Part shown: one piece after another, positions 43,464 to 51,675 of the stretch
Position numbering within the stretch: the first letter of the stretch is position 1
Layout: each line of letters starts with the position of its first letter
NCBI RefSeq assembly: GCF_040448305.1
Contig: NZ_CP148752.1
Coordinates: forward strand, 1,798,001-1,862,000
DNA: 64,000 nt
Direction: 5' to 3'
DNA from: Pseudomonas fluorescens
Lineage (GTDB): Bacteria; Pseudomonadota; Gammaproteobacteria; Pseudomonadales; Pseudomonadaceae
Notes under the pieces: generated by a model
Databases searched by the model: none
Seen by the model: only the letters and a program-made list of their open reading frames with translations
What the model was told of the DNA's origin: nothing
Position numbers and translations under genes: made by a program

Positions 43464-43592
43464 AGCGAATACTCCTCAAGAGTTTTATTGTTATTTCCAG
43501 GGCCGGACCCATGAGGGTGGCAGCGGCCCTTTGAGGTACTTGCGAATTTGTTGACCGCTTGGTCAGGAACTCGCACGAAGTGGATTATGCTT

Positions 43593-43602
43593 TTGTATAC
43601 AA
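43593..43602. promoter_or_regulatory. TTGTATACAA palindrome in the purine permease promoter
   Basis: A perfect palindrome, extendable to TTTGTATACAAA. On the minus strand it lies between TTGCAT and CATAAT (16-bp spacer), the classic place for a repressor site. Confidence 0.58.
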
Positions 43603-43675
43603 AGAATGCAAATAATGTTTTTGGTTTTGTTTACGATTTTTTTGGCGATAGGAATATATCGCCTGTTCCGACGCC

Positions 43676-43739
43676 TTCGCGAGCAAGCCCGCTCCCACAG
43701 AGGAATGCGGTCAACTGTGGGAGCGGGCTTGCTCGCGAA
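43676..43739. repeat. REPIN
   Basis: A TTCGCGAGCAAGCCCGCTCC arm and its complement around a short loop, between marR and the permease promoter. Confidence 0.92.
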
Positions 43740-43778
43740 GAGGCCGATCCGGCCAATACTTATCCAGCAGGCAAACAC

Positions 43779-44225
43779 TCATTCATCCGGCGAATGACTC
43801 TTACCCAACGCCAGATTCACCGCCAGCCACCCATTCACCGCCGTCTCCCCGGCCTCGGCAAACACCCGCTCCAGCAATTTCACCTGCTCGCGCCGCAGCG
43901 CCTGTTCAAACCGCGCGCCTTCGGCGGTCAACTCCATCAGGCGCTTGCGCTTGTCGGTTTCGGACGCGACGCTGTCGACCAGATGCATTTCCAACAATTG
44001 CCGCAACGGCATGTTCAACGCCTGCTTGCTCACGCCGAGCAACGCCAACAATTCCTTCACGCTCAGGTTCGGATAACGGGCGATGAAAAACACGATGCGC
44101 TGATGCACCCGACTCAGACCGCGACGTTCGAGCATTTCATCGGCCTTGGCGGTGAAGGCCTGGTAGCCGAAGAAAAACGCTTCCATGGCCTGCTGCTGGG
44201 AAAGCGGGTTTTTAAGGTCAAGCAT
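43779..44225 (-). CDS. MarR-family transcriptional regulator
   Basis: 148 residues. The winged helix lies at about 38-105: the recognition helix is around VSKQALNMPLRQLLE and the wing around ETDKRKRLMELTAEG. Family members are dimeric repressors released by small aromatic or metabolite ligands. It diverges from an aminotransferase gene with only 82 bp between the starts. A GTCAA/TTGAC inverted repeat lies there. The likely target is therefore the aminotransferase and itself. Confidence 0.87.
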   Translation of the reverse strand: MLDLKNPLSQQQAMEAFFFGYQAFTAKADEMLERRGLSRVHQRIVFFIARYPNLSVKELLALLGVSKQALNMPLRQLLEMHLVDSVASETDKRKRLMELTAEGARFEQALRREQVKLLERVFAEAGETAVNGWLAVNLALGKSHSPDE

Positions 44226-44258
44226 ATTGACGTATCCGTTCGGGGAAGCGTAATTTCG

Positions 44259-44273
44259 GTCAACAAGTTTGAC
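44259..44273. promoter_or_regulatory. Candidate MarR operator
   Basis: GTCAA-CAAGT-TTGAC, an inverted repeat in the short region shared by the divergent marR and aminotransferase promoters. Confidence 0.35.
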
Positions 44274-44307
44274 TCATTTTTCACATGCCTCGCTACCGGT
44301 GATCCCC

Positions 44308-45474
44308 ATGGCTTTTTCCGAACGTGTCTCACGCCTTAAAAGTTCTTTGATCCGTGAAATCCTCGCCGCGGCCCAGCGTCCGCAGGTGATGTCTTTTGCC
44401 GGCGGCTTGCCGGCCGAAGCAATGCTGCCAAAAGTCGATTGGGCCCAGATGCCGGTTTCCATCGGTCAATACGGCATGAGCGAAGGCGAGCCGGCACTGC
44501 GTGAAGCGCTGGCCGCCGAAGCGCGAGCGTTGGGAGTGGCATGCGAGGCAAGCCAGGTGCTGGTGGTCAGCGGCTCACAGCAGACCCTCGACCTGGCGGC
44601 CAAGCTGTACATCGACAAGGGCACCGAAATCCTGCTCGAAGCGCCGACTTATCTGGCGGCATTGCAGATTTTCCAACTGTTCGGCGCCGATTGCCTGACC
44701 GTGCCGCTGGAGTCTGACGGGCCGAATTTGACTGAGCTACGCACTCGCCTGGAACACCACCGCCCGGCCTTCATCTACTTGATCCCGACCTTCCAGAATC
44801 CATCGGCGGTGCGTTACAGCGAAGCCAAACGCGACGCGGTGGCGGCGTTGCTCGATGAATTTGGCGTGACGCTGATTGAAGACGAGCCTTACCGCGAGCT
44901 GACCTTCGACGGTGGCAGCGCCACGCCGATTGTCAGCCGCTTGAAGACGGCCAGCTGGATCTATACCGGGACCGTGTCGAAAACCCTGTTGCCGGGCTTG
45001 CGTGTCGGCTACCTGATCGCCAGCCCGGACCTGTTTCCCCATCTATTGAAACTCAAGCAGTCGGCGGATCTGCACACCAACCGGGTCGGCCAGTGGCAGG
45101 CACTGCAATGGATCGGCAGCGAGAAATATCAGCAACACCGTAGTGAGTTGCGCGACTTTTATCGGGGGCGTCGGGATGCGTTTCAGGCTGCGCTGGAAAT
45201 TCACTTCTCCGATCTGGCGGACTGGAACGTGCCGCAGGGCGGGCTGTTTTTCTGGTTGAAACTCAAGCAGCCGCAAGATACCCGCAGTTTGCTCAACGCT
45301 GCGCTGGCCAACGACGTGGCGTTCATGCCGGGGGAACCGTTCTTCCCTGAGCCGGATAATCATCCGGGGTATCTGCGGTTGAACTTCAGCCACATTGATC
45401 CGGTGCGGCTGGATGAAGGGCTCGAGCGGTTGGCGGCGGTGGTGCGACAGGCGCAGGCAGCGCAAGCAGCCTGA
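44308..45474 (+). CDS. PLP-dependent aminotransferase, class I/II (2-aminoadipate type)
   Basis: 388 residues, fold type I. FAGGLPAEAMLP, the YLIPTFQNPSAVRYS block and TVSKTLLPGLRVGYL, whose Lys binds pyridoxal phosphate, are all present. The fold resembles 2-aminoadipate/kynurenine aminotransferases and the catalytic part of MocR regulators, but there is no DNA-binding domain. The amino donor is unknown. The ATG at 44308 is chosen; an in-frame TTG at 44269 lies in the operator region. Confidence 0.88.
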   Translation: MAFSERVSRLKSSLIREILAAAQRPQVMSFAGGLPAEAMLPKVDWAQMPVSIGQYGMSEGEPALREALAAEARALGVACEASQVLVVSGSQQTLDLAAKLYIDKGTEILLEAPTYLAALQIFQLFGADCLTVPLESDGPNLTELRTRLEHHRPAFIYLIPTFQNPSAVRYSEAKRDAVAALLDEFGVTLIEDEPYRELTFDGGSATPIVSRLKTASWIYTGTVSKTLLPGLRVGYLIASPDLFPHLLKLKQSADLHTNRVGQWQALQWIGSEKYQQHRSELRDFYRGRRDAFQAALEIHFSDLADWNVPQGGLFFWLKLKQPQDTRSLLNAALANDVAFMPGEPFFPEPDNHPGYLRLNFSHIDPVRLDEGLERLAAVVRQAQAAQAA

Positions 45475-45481
45475 AAACAAA

Positions 45482-45511
45482 TAAACCGGCGCAAGGGCCG
45501 GTTTACTTTTG
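45482..45511 (+). terminator. Terminator after the aminotransferase gene
   Basis: TAAACCGGC and GCCGGTTTA enclose a six-base loop, followed by CTTTTG. Confidence 0.78.
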
Positions 45512-45542
45512 TCTGAAATTTTGCGGTGCCGGTGCAGGCCTC

Positions 45543-45634
45543 TTCGCGAGCAGGCTCGCTCCCACATTGGATCTGTTTTGAACACAAATCCTGTTCACAA
45601 CAAAGTTCTACTGTGGGAGCGAGCCTGCTCGCGA
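45543..45634. repeat. REPIN
   Basis: A TTCGCGAGCAGGCTCGCTCC arm and its complement, between convergent genes. Confidence 0.92.
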
Positions 45635-45662
45635 TGGCGTCAGTCAAAACACCACAGACAAA

Positions 45663-46034
45663 TCAGGCCGCCGCAAAACGCTTGTCCAGATAATCAATGA
45701 TCACCTTGGACTCATACATCCAGGTGGTCTCACCATTCTCTTCAATGCGCAGGCACGGCACCTTGATCTTGCCGCCTTGCTCCAGCAAGGTCTGGCGATC
45801 CTGTTCGTTGTTTTTCGCATCACGCAATGCCACCGGCACATTCAGGCGGCGCAGGGTGCGGCGGGTCTTCACGCAGAACGGACAGGCGTGGAATTGATAC
45901 AGGGTCAGACCCTTGGCGGCGGATTCGACCTGAGCCTGAGCAGCGGCGGGGCGCTTCTTCTTGCTTGGGCGAGTAATGAAGTCGATGAAGATGATCAGTT
46001 GGCCAAGGCCGACACGAAGCGCTTTTACGAACAC
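45663..46034 (-). CDS. Membrane-anchored glutaredoxin/GST-N domain protein
   Basis: 123 residues with a GTG start. A short N-terminal hydrophobic stretch (about 5-22) precedes a thioredoxin-fold domain (about 42-120) with active site CPFC, the cis-Pro region KIKVPCLR and YESKVIIDYLDKRF typical of glutaredoxin/GST N-terminal domains. It is probably a thiol-disulfide oxidoreductase using glutathione, tethered to the inner membrane. It lies downstream of folE, separated by a terminator. Confidence 0.87.
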   Translation of the reverse strand: MFVKALRVGLGQLIIFIDFITRPSKKKRPAAAQAQVESAAKGLTLYQFHACPFCVKTRRTLRRLNVPVALRDAKNNEQDRQTLLEQGGKIKVPCLRIEENGETTWMYESKVIIDYLDKRFAAA

Positions 46035-46092
46035 GTTGAAAGCCTCACGGTGCGAATGAAGAAGGGCGCGCAGCTTACCTGATTTTTTGCAG

Positions 46093-46124
46093 GCGAAAAA
46101 AAACCGGCGATGAATGCCGGTTTT
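46093..46124 (-). terminator. Terminator after folE
   Basis: On the minus strand AAAACCGGC, a seven-base loop and GCCGGTTTT run into a T tract. The plus strand also ends in TTTTCTTC, so it may work in both directions. Confidence 0.85.
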
Positions 46125-46138
46125 CTTCGTGCCGCGAA

Positions 46139-46684
46139 TTACTTGATGAGGCTGAGGAATTCGCTGCGGGTGGCGGCGTTTTCACGGAACTCGCCGAGCA
46201 TCACCGAGGTGATCATCGTCGAATTCTGCTTTTCCACGCCGCGCATCATCATGCACATGTGCTTGGCCTCGATCACCACCGCAACGCCCAGGGCGCCGGT
46301 GACCTGCTGGACCGCATCGGCGATCTGGCGGCTGAGGTTTTCCTGGATCTGCAGGCGGCGGGCGTACATGTCGACGATGCGCGCGACCTTCGACAGGCCC
46401 AGGACCTTGCCGCTCGGGATGTAGGCGACGTGAGCCTTGCCGATGAACGGCAACAGGTGGTGTTCGCACAACGAGTACAACTCGATGTCCTTGACCAGCA
46501 CCATTTCGCTGTTGTCGGAGCTGAACAGGGCACCGTTGGTGACCTCTTCGAGTGTCTGTTCATAGCCGCGGCAGAGGTACTGCATGGCTTTGGCGGCACG
46601 TTTTGGCGTGTCGAGCAGGCCTTCGCGGGAAACGTCCTCGCCGAGCTGGCCGAGGATCGCCGTGTAATTCTGTTCCAGGGACAT
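46139..46684 (-). CDS. folE: GTP cyclohydrolase I
   Basis: 181 residues, FolE1 type. Zinc ligands are in SLCEHHLLPF and in KHMCMMMRG; GYIPSGKVLGLSK-like and QENLSRQIADAV blocks are complete. It makes 7,8-dihydroneopterin triphosphate from GTP, the entry to folate synthesis. Pseudomonads often carry a second folE elsewhere. It is probably monocistronic, ended by a strong terminator. The smr gene lies upstream on the same strand. Confidence 0.95.
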   Translation of the reverse strand: MSLEQNYTAILGQLGEDVSREGLLDTPKRAAKAMQYLCRGYEQTLEEVTNGALFSSDNSEMVLVKDIELYSLCEHHLLPFIGKAHVAYIPSGKVLGLSKVARIVDMYARRLQIQENLSRQIADAVQQVTGALGVAVVIEAKHMCMMMRGVEKQNSTMITSVMLGEFRENAATRSEFLSLIK

Positions 46685-46761
46685 GAAACTACCTGTGGGA
46701 TTTTACGCAAAGGGCAAGGGTACGGTGGCGGACACGGCGCTGCAAGCGTGGCGCGTCAGCT

Positions 46762-47319
46762 TTACTCGTCGCGACCTTCCATCATGGTGCGTTTGAGCAT
46801 CACATAAACGGCTCCCGCACCACCATGTTTCGCCTGGCACGAGGTGAAGCCGAGTACCTGTGGATGCTGGCGTAGCCAGGTGTTGACGTGGCTTTTGATC
46901 ATCGGCCGCTTGCCGTCCAGGCGAACAGCCTTGCCATGGGTGACGCGCACGCAGCGGATTTCGAATTTTGTGGCTTCGGCCAGGAACGCCCAGAGGGTTT
47001 CCCGGGCCTTTTCCACGCTCATGCCGTGCAGGTCGAGGCTGCCTTCGAACGGAATCTGTCCGATCTTGAGCTTGCGCATCTGGCTTTCCTGCACGCCGTC
47101 ACGCGCCCACATCAACTCGTCTTCAGGGCCGACGTCGATGACGAACTGATCGGACAGCCCGTCGACGGTGGTGGATTCGGTGCGTACGGTCGCCGCTTGA
47201 CGCAGCTTGGCAATCTGCGCGCGGTCAGCCTTGGGTTTGCCGGTTTCGGCGCGATCGTGCTTGATCGGTTTGACGCCTTGGATCGCGCTTTTGAACAGGG
47301 AAAAATCGTCGTCTTGCAT
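46762..47319 (-). CDS. Smr-domain protein (SmrA/B-like nuclease)
   Basis: 185 residues. A charged N-terminal half (about 1-90) is followed by a small MutS-related domain (about 95-180) with LDLHGMSVEKAR and VTHGKAV. Smr proteins are nucleases; E. coli SmrB cleaves mRNA between collided ribosomes, and other relatives nick DNA. GGAGG lies five bases before ATG 47319. It cannot be assigned to SmrA or SmrB from sequence alone. Confidence 0.88.
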   Translation of the reverse strand: MQDDDFSLFKSAIQGVKPIKHDRAETGKPKADRAQIAKLRQAATVRTESTTVDGLSDQFVIDVGPEDELMWARDGVQESQMRKLKIGQIPFEGSLDLHGMSVEKARETLWAFLAEATKFEIRCVRVTHGKAVRLDGKRPMIKSHVNTWLRQHPQVLGFTSCQAKHGGAGAVYVMLKRTMMEGRDE

Positions 47320-47397
47320 GTCAGCCTCCGCGAAGGGCGGCCAGTTTACCCAACTCGAAGCGAATCGGGCGCGACAAAAACTCGCGCGGCGCTTGGC

Positions 47398-47718
47398 TCA
47401 GTCGTGTTTTTTCATCAGGTGCGGGGACATGGCCAGTTCCCGCGACTGCCGCGAGCGACGACGGCAACGGCGCCACAGCCAGACACCGAGGTACAGCACG
47501 AACAGGCCGATGGCCAGGATCACGGCAGCACCGGTGCGGCTGGTGTTCAATTCACCCAGGGCGGGTGCGTGGCCGAGCAGGCTGGCGACACCGGCCATGG
47601 CGAGCAACACGCCGCACATCGCCAGCAATGCCGCGAACGTCGCGCCGATTCGAAAACGCCAGTTGCTTTGGCCTTTGGACCGCAAGCGGCGAGCGTCAAA
47701 ACCATCGGATAACTTCAT
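47398..47718 (-). CDS. Small membrane protein of unknown function
   Basis: 106 residues. Two predicted helices (about 24-46 and 64-84) lie between a basic N-terminus and a basic Arg-rich cytoplasmic stretch (WRRCRRRSRQSRE). The start at 47718 (MKLSDGF) follows GAGGAAGG; an ATG at 47733 is less likely. No family is recognised. It is encoded 78 bp upstream of smr and may share its transcript. Confidence 0.72.
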   Translation of the reverse strand: MKLSDGFDARRLRSKGQSNWRFRIGATFAALLAMCGVLLAMAGVASLLGHAPALGELNTSRTGAAVILAIGLFVLYLGVWLWRRCRRRSRQSRELAMSPHLMKKHD

Positions 47719-47815
47719 TCCGACCTTCCTCAATGGGTATCGGCCCTTCGACCGGGAGTTGACCGGGATGTTCCTGAGGCTAAGACAATTATGGCAAATG
47801 GGAGGTTTTTACGGA

Positions 47816-47838
47816 TGAGCGGCGTTCCAGGCCGCTCA
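47816..47838 (-). terminator. Hairpin after the isochorismatase-like gene
   Basis: TGAGCGGC, a seven-base loop and GCCGCTCA, just downstream of the stop at 47850. The T run is absent. Confidence 0.5.
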
Positions 47839-47849
47839 TTGAGCGTCGA

Positions 47850-48440
47850 TCAGATCAGTTCACGGGTCAGCGCGAGGGTGGCGAAGTTGTCGCCCATGAT
47901 CGCCATTTCCGTCTGATGAACGTGTGCGGCACTGAGCACGCCACCCTTGTAAGGCAGGTCGCGGGTGGCGCAGGCGTCTTCCACCAGGGTGCAGCGGAAG
48001 CCCAGGTTCTTGGCGGCGCGCACCGTGGTGCTGACGCTGGAGTGGCTCATGAAGCCGCAGACGATCAGGTCAAGGGCGCCGAGGTCTTCCAGGCGTTTTG
48101 CCAGTTCGGTGCCGTGAAAGGCGCTTGGCAACAATTTGCCGATGACGGTTTCATCACTCTGTGGCTCCAGGCCCGGAATGAACTCACCACCTACGCCCTG
48201 GGGGTTGAACAACCCGCCGAGCGTACCGAGGTGGCGGACATGCACGATCGGCCGGCCGGCGGCGCGGGCAGCGGCGAGCAATTGCTTGATGTTCGCGACA
48301 GCTTCTTCCATGCCGCTCAGGGCCAGGGGACCGCTGAGGTATTCTTTCTGGGCATCGATGATGACCAGCGTGGCATGGCTCAGATTGGCCGCTGCATAAC
48401 CGCGGCCGCTGAGTTGAAACATCGTTTTTGGAACAGACAT
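47850..48440 (-). CDS. Isochorismatase-family cysteine hydrolase
   Basis: 196 residues. The family triad is visible: Asp in VIIDAQKEY, Lys in IGKLLPSAF and nucleophilic Cys in IVCGFMSHSSV, followed by the DACATRD block. Members hydrolyse amides or vinyl ethers (nicotinamidase, N-carbamoyl hydrolases, isochorismatase); the substrate here is unknown. The ATG at 48440 is preceded by AAGGAGC. The open frame to 48548 has no second ribosome site. Confidence 0.87.
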   Translation of the reverse strand: MSVPKTMFQLSGRGYAAANLSHATLVIIDAQKEYLSGPLALSGMEEAVANIKQLLAAARAAGRPIVHVRHLGTLGGLFNPQGVGGEFIPGLEPQSDETVIGKLLPSAFHGTELAKRLEDLGALDLIVCGFMSHSSVSTTVRAAKNLGFRCTLVEDACATRDLPYKGGVLSAAHVHQTEMAIMGDNFATLALTRELI

Positions 48441-48678
48441 TCTGGGGCTCCTTGGAGTGGGGCTTTTGCGCCATTGTCCTCTGGCTGAGCGGTTCTGTGA
48501 ATCGCTACGATCGTAGGTGCCGTCGTTGCTGGCCTGTAGCCTTGTCAATAGTCACGTTTTGTTCAATAGCCTGACGAAAAAATGGATAACTCCTACATTT
48601 GAATCGGTAGTTTCCCGCGTCGTCGTGACGTCGTTTGACTGGTAGAATCGCCCGTCGATTTTTCTGGAGTTTGCCGCC

Positions 48679-49587
48679 GTGATCACTTCCCGCCTTCGCA
48701 CCCTGCGTGACCATATCCGTTGGGCCGTCAGCCGCTTCCATGGGGAGGATCTGTTTTTCGGCCATGGCACTGACAACGCCTGGGACGAAGCCCGGCAATT
48801 GGTGTTGGGCGCGCTGCACCTGCCGTGGGAAATCGCCGACAGCTACCTCGACTGCAATCTGGAAGAAGACGAAGTGGTTCACCTGCAGCTTTTGCTCAAG
48901 CGCCGCATCGAAGATCGGGTGCCTACCGCGTATCTGCTGGGCGAGGCCTGGTTCTGTGGCATGTCGTTCATCGTCGATGAGCGCGTTCTGATCCCGCGCT
49001 CACCGATAGGCGAGTTGATCGAAAACCGCTTTACCCCGTGGCTGGCTACCGAGCCTGCGCGGATTCTCGACCTGTGCACCGGTTCCGGTTGCATCGGCAT
49101 CGCCTGCGCCTACGAGTTCCAGCATGCCGAGGTGGTGTTGGCGGACCTGTCGTTCGAAGCACTGGAAGTGGCCAATCAGAACATCGAGCGCCATGGTGTC
49201 GATGAGCGTGTGTACACGGTGCAGGGCGACGGTTTCGAAGGCTTGCCGGGTCAGCGTTTCGACCTGATCGTGTCGAACCCGCCCTACGTCGATGCGGAAG
49301 ATTTCGCCGACATGCCGGACGAATACCAGCACGAACCGGAACTGGGCCTGGCCTGCGGTGATGACGGTTTGAACCTGGTGCGGCGCATGCTCGCCGAGGC
49401 GGCGGATCATCTGACCGAGAAGGGCTTGCTGATTGTCGAAGTGGGCAACAGCCAGGTGCACGTCGAGGCGTTGTACCCGGAAGTCGACTTCGCCTGGCTG
49501 GAGTTCGAGCGTGGCGGCCATGGTGTGTTCATGTTGAGCGCGCAGCAGTGCCGTGAGCATCAGGCGTTGTTTGCTTCTCGCGTCTGA
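48679..49587 (+). CDS. prmB: Ribosomal protein L3 glutamine methyltransferase PrmB
   Basis: 302 residues with a GTG start (TGGAG upstream). The SAM-binding motif is LCTGSGCIGIACA, and the N5-glutamine methyltransferase signature NPPY lies in IVSNPPYVDAED. The N-terminal substrate domain (about 1-110) fits PrmB (310 residues in E. coli) better than PrmC. It methylates Gln150 of ribosomal protein L3. It lies upstream of aroC in the order seen in P. aeruginosa, as I recall. Confidence 0.94.
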   Translation: MITSRLRTLRDHIRWAVSRFHGEDLFFGHGTDNAWDEARQLVLGALHLPWEIADSYLDCNLEEDEVVHLQLLLKRRIEDRVPTAYLLGEAWFCGMSFIVDERVLIPRSPIGELIENRFTPWLATEPARILDLCTGSGCIGIACAYEFQHAEVVLADLSFEALEVANQNIERHGVDERVYTVQGDGFEGLPGQRFDLIVSNPPYVDAEDFADMPDEYQHEPELGLACGDDGLNLVRRMLAEAADHLTEKGLLIVEVGNSQVHVEALYPEVDFAWLEFERGGHGVFMLSAQQCREHQALFASRV

Positions 49588-49591
49588 CCTT

Positions 49592-49691
49592 TGTAGGAGC
49601 GAGCTTGCTCGCGATGGACCTGAGGGCGATGTGTTTATCCAGAAAGCACGCGTTATCGTTAACGTCCATCGCGAGCAAGCTCGCTCCTACA
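49592..49691. repeat. REPIN
   Basis: TGTAGGAGCGAGCTTGCTCGCGA and its complement. The loop contains CACGCGTTATCGTTAACG, shared with the 42.08-kb REP. Confidence 0.92.
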
Positions 49692-49711
49692 AGAAATGAC
49701 CGCACCGCCGA

Positions 49712-50503
49712 TCAACGGTGCGTGGCAATCCAGATCAATAACCCCGCCTGAAACACCGCGAATGCCACCAGGCAGGTGATGGTGAATCGCAGCCCGGCGT
49801 CTTCGCGTTTGTATTTGCTGACTTTCTCTTCGTGTTTCTTGAGTTTGACTTCCTGCTCGGCCAGGTTCTGTTCGGCTTGCTGGAGCATCTGCGCCGCCTC
49901 GAGAATTTCCACGACCTGCAGTTTTTCGCTGTTCCAGTCGCCAGACAGGTCGCCGACCTTGACGGCCTTGACGCTGCCTTTCAAATGCTGGGCATCGGCA
50001 TACACCACGTCGAAACCGTGCACACGCAAAAAGTGATCGCGGCGCAGGCGGGTGTCTTCGTTCAGTGCATCCTTGTTGTTCAGGTCAAAGCCGTCGACGG
50101 TGTAGGTTGGCCAGCGCTTCTTCGCCCAGTTGATGCCCTGGGCCGCCATGTAGCGGCCAATGCCACGGTTCAGCGGTTCAATCTGCAGTCCGCTTTGCGG
50201 TCCGAAATGCACGCGTTTTTCGGCGTGATCGACCCACACGTCCAGATGATTCTGTTCCTTGCGTACGCGCTGGCCGGGCAGGGTGATGCTCATGCGCATC
50301 AGGCTGCGTTCCTTGTCGTTGCGTTCGGCATAGCCTGATTCGACAAAGCGCAACGGGCGCCCGCCGGTGTTGCGGTCAGTCTGCAACGGCGCCAGACGGA
50401 GCATCTTGTGGTGCTCGACGTGGACGTCCGCCCAGGGCAGCTCGACCGCTGGCGGTGCGTCTTTTTCAGCGCTGGTGTCGGGTGAAGTCTGGGTGTCAGT
50501 CAT
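49712..50503 (-). CDS. Tail-anchored coiled-coil protein of unknown function
   Basis: 263 residues. No signal peptide. A soluble region (about 1-190) with many Arg/His/Asp residues is followed by a strong heptad-like coiled coil (about 195-235, EILEAAQMLQQAEQNLAEQE then KLKKHEEKVSKYKR) and one C-terminal membrane helix (about 241-259, LVAFAVFQAGLLIWIA). The topology is that of a tail-anchored inner-membrane protein with a cytoplasmic body. No domain is recognised. It is followed by an alpha/beta hydrolase gene upstream on the same strand. Confidence 0.75.
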   Translation of the reverse strand: MTDTQTSPDTSAEKDAPPAVELPWADVHVEHHKMLRLAPLQTDRNTGGRPLRFVESGYAERNDKERSLMRMSITLPGQRVRKEQNHLDVWVDHAEKRVHFGPQSGLQIEPLNRGIGRYMAAQGINWAKKRWPTYTVDGFDLNNKDALNEDTRLRRDHFLRVHGFDVVYADAQHLKGSVKAVKVGDLSGDWNSEKLQVVEILEAAQMLQQAEQNLAEQEVKLKKHEEKVSKYKREDAGLRFTITCLVAFAVFQAGLLIWIATHR

Positions 50504-50530
50504 AACGGCGAGATCCTGTCCAAGCTCAGC

Positions 50531-50558
50531 TTGTCGCCAGCCAATGTGCTGGCGACAA
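50531..50558 (-). terminator. Hairpin between the alpha/beta hydrolase and tail-anchored protein genes
   Basis: TTGTCGCCAGC and GCTGGCGACAA form an 11-bp stem with a six-base loop. No T run is present. Confidence 0.45.
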
Positions 50559-50593
50559 AGGCTTATCGGCCGTTTTTCCCAGGACTGGAGGGG

Positions 50594-51547
50594 TTAACTG
50601 GTGCGAAGTCTGTCAATAAAACCGAGGATTCGCGTGCCCAGTTCCGCCGCCAGGGGCAACTGCGGGTCTTTATAGGAGGCCAGTTGGCGTTTGACGTCGT
50701 TGGGCACGATGCGCATGACGTGGTTCATGCCCTCGATCAAGGCCAGTTCGGCGTCCGGTTTGGCCGCCTTGAGCAGCCTTGCGTCATTGACGCCGACCTG
50801 GATGTCGTTGCTGCCCTGGATGATCAGCGCCGGCATTTTCAGCTTCGCAAATGCCGCGGCCGGGTCCTGGCGGAACAGGGAAATCAGGTAAGGCTGCACG
50901 CTCGGGCGGAAAATCACCTGCAAGGGGGGCGGCACATTGTCGTCGGGTTTCCCGGCCTTGAGGCTGTCGAGCAGTTCATTGCTGCGCAGCATCAGCGGTG
51001 GCGGCAGGCGATTGCCCAGTTGCTCGCGAATGACCTGATCTACCGGCCTTGCGCTGCCGGAGACAGAAATCACCGCGTCGGCATCGATGTCCGGCGCAGC
51101 GAGGCTGGCGATCAAGGCGCCTTCGCTGTGCCCCAGCACGATCAGTTGGCCGAAACGCGGATCGGTCTTGAGCTTGCGGCCCCAGGCTTGGGCGTCGGCC
51201 ACGTAGGCTTCCACCGTCAGGTTGCGTTCATCCGGGGTCGCCGCCAGGCTCGCGGCCACGCCGCGCTTGTCGTAACGCACGCTGGCGATGTTGTGTTTGG
51301 CCAGCACCCAGGCCAGGCGCTTGAGGCTGTCATTGCGCCCGCCATCGGTGTTGTTTCCGTCACGATCCGTAGGGCCGGACCCGGAAATGATCAGCACAAC
51401 CGGCACTCGATTGTCGGATTTTGGCAGCAACAGCGAGCCGAAAAGCTCGCCGGTGCCGGTATCCAATGTGATCGGTCGTTGCAGGACAGTCGCCTGGGCG
51501 AAGCCGGAAATCAGGGTAAGGCTCAAGGCTAGAACTCGCAGCATCAT
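50594..51547 (-). CDS. Secreted/periplasmic alpha/beta hydrolase
   Basis: 317 residues with a signal peptide (MMLRVLALSLTLISGFAQA, cleavage near residue 19). The oxyanion segment is IISGSGPTDRDGNN, and the nucleophile elbow GHSEG holds the catalytic Ser. The catalytic Asp is likely in IQGSNDIQV and the His in EGMNHVMR. It is related to serine aminopeptidase S33/YqiA-like esterases acting in the periplasm. The substrate is unknown. The longer ORF to 51592 adds a charged leader that would spoil the signal peptide. Confidence 0.87.
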   Translation of the reverse strand: MMLRVLALSLTLISGFAQATVLQRPITLDTGTGELFGSLLLPKSDNRVPVVLIISGSGPTDRDGNNTDGGRNDSLKRLAWVLAKHNIASVRYDKRGVAASLAATPDERNLTVEAYVADAQAWGRKLKTDPRFGQLIVLGHSEGALIASLAAPDIDADAVISVSGSARPVDQVIREQLGNRLPPPLMLRSNELLDSLKAGKPDDNVPPPLQVIFRPSVQPYLISLFRQDPAAAFAKLKMPALIIQGSNDIQVGVNDARLLKAAKPDAELALIEGMNHVMRIVPNDVKRQLASYKDPQLPLAAELGTRILGFIDRLRTS

Positions 51548-51675
51548 CGCGCCATCATCAAGAAGATGCCGGTTGGACTCACGGGCACCCATAAGGTTCG
51601 AGGATGAACTACTTGGGTAGCCTGCGTATACTGGCGCGCATTACGTATTCAGGTTCATTTCACGGAGCGTCCTGC

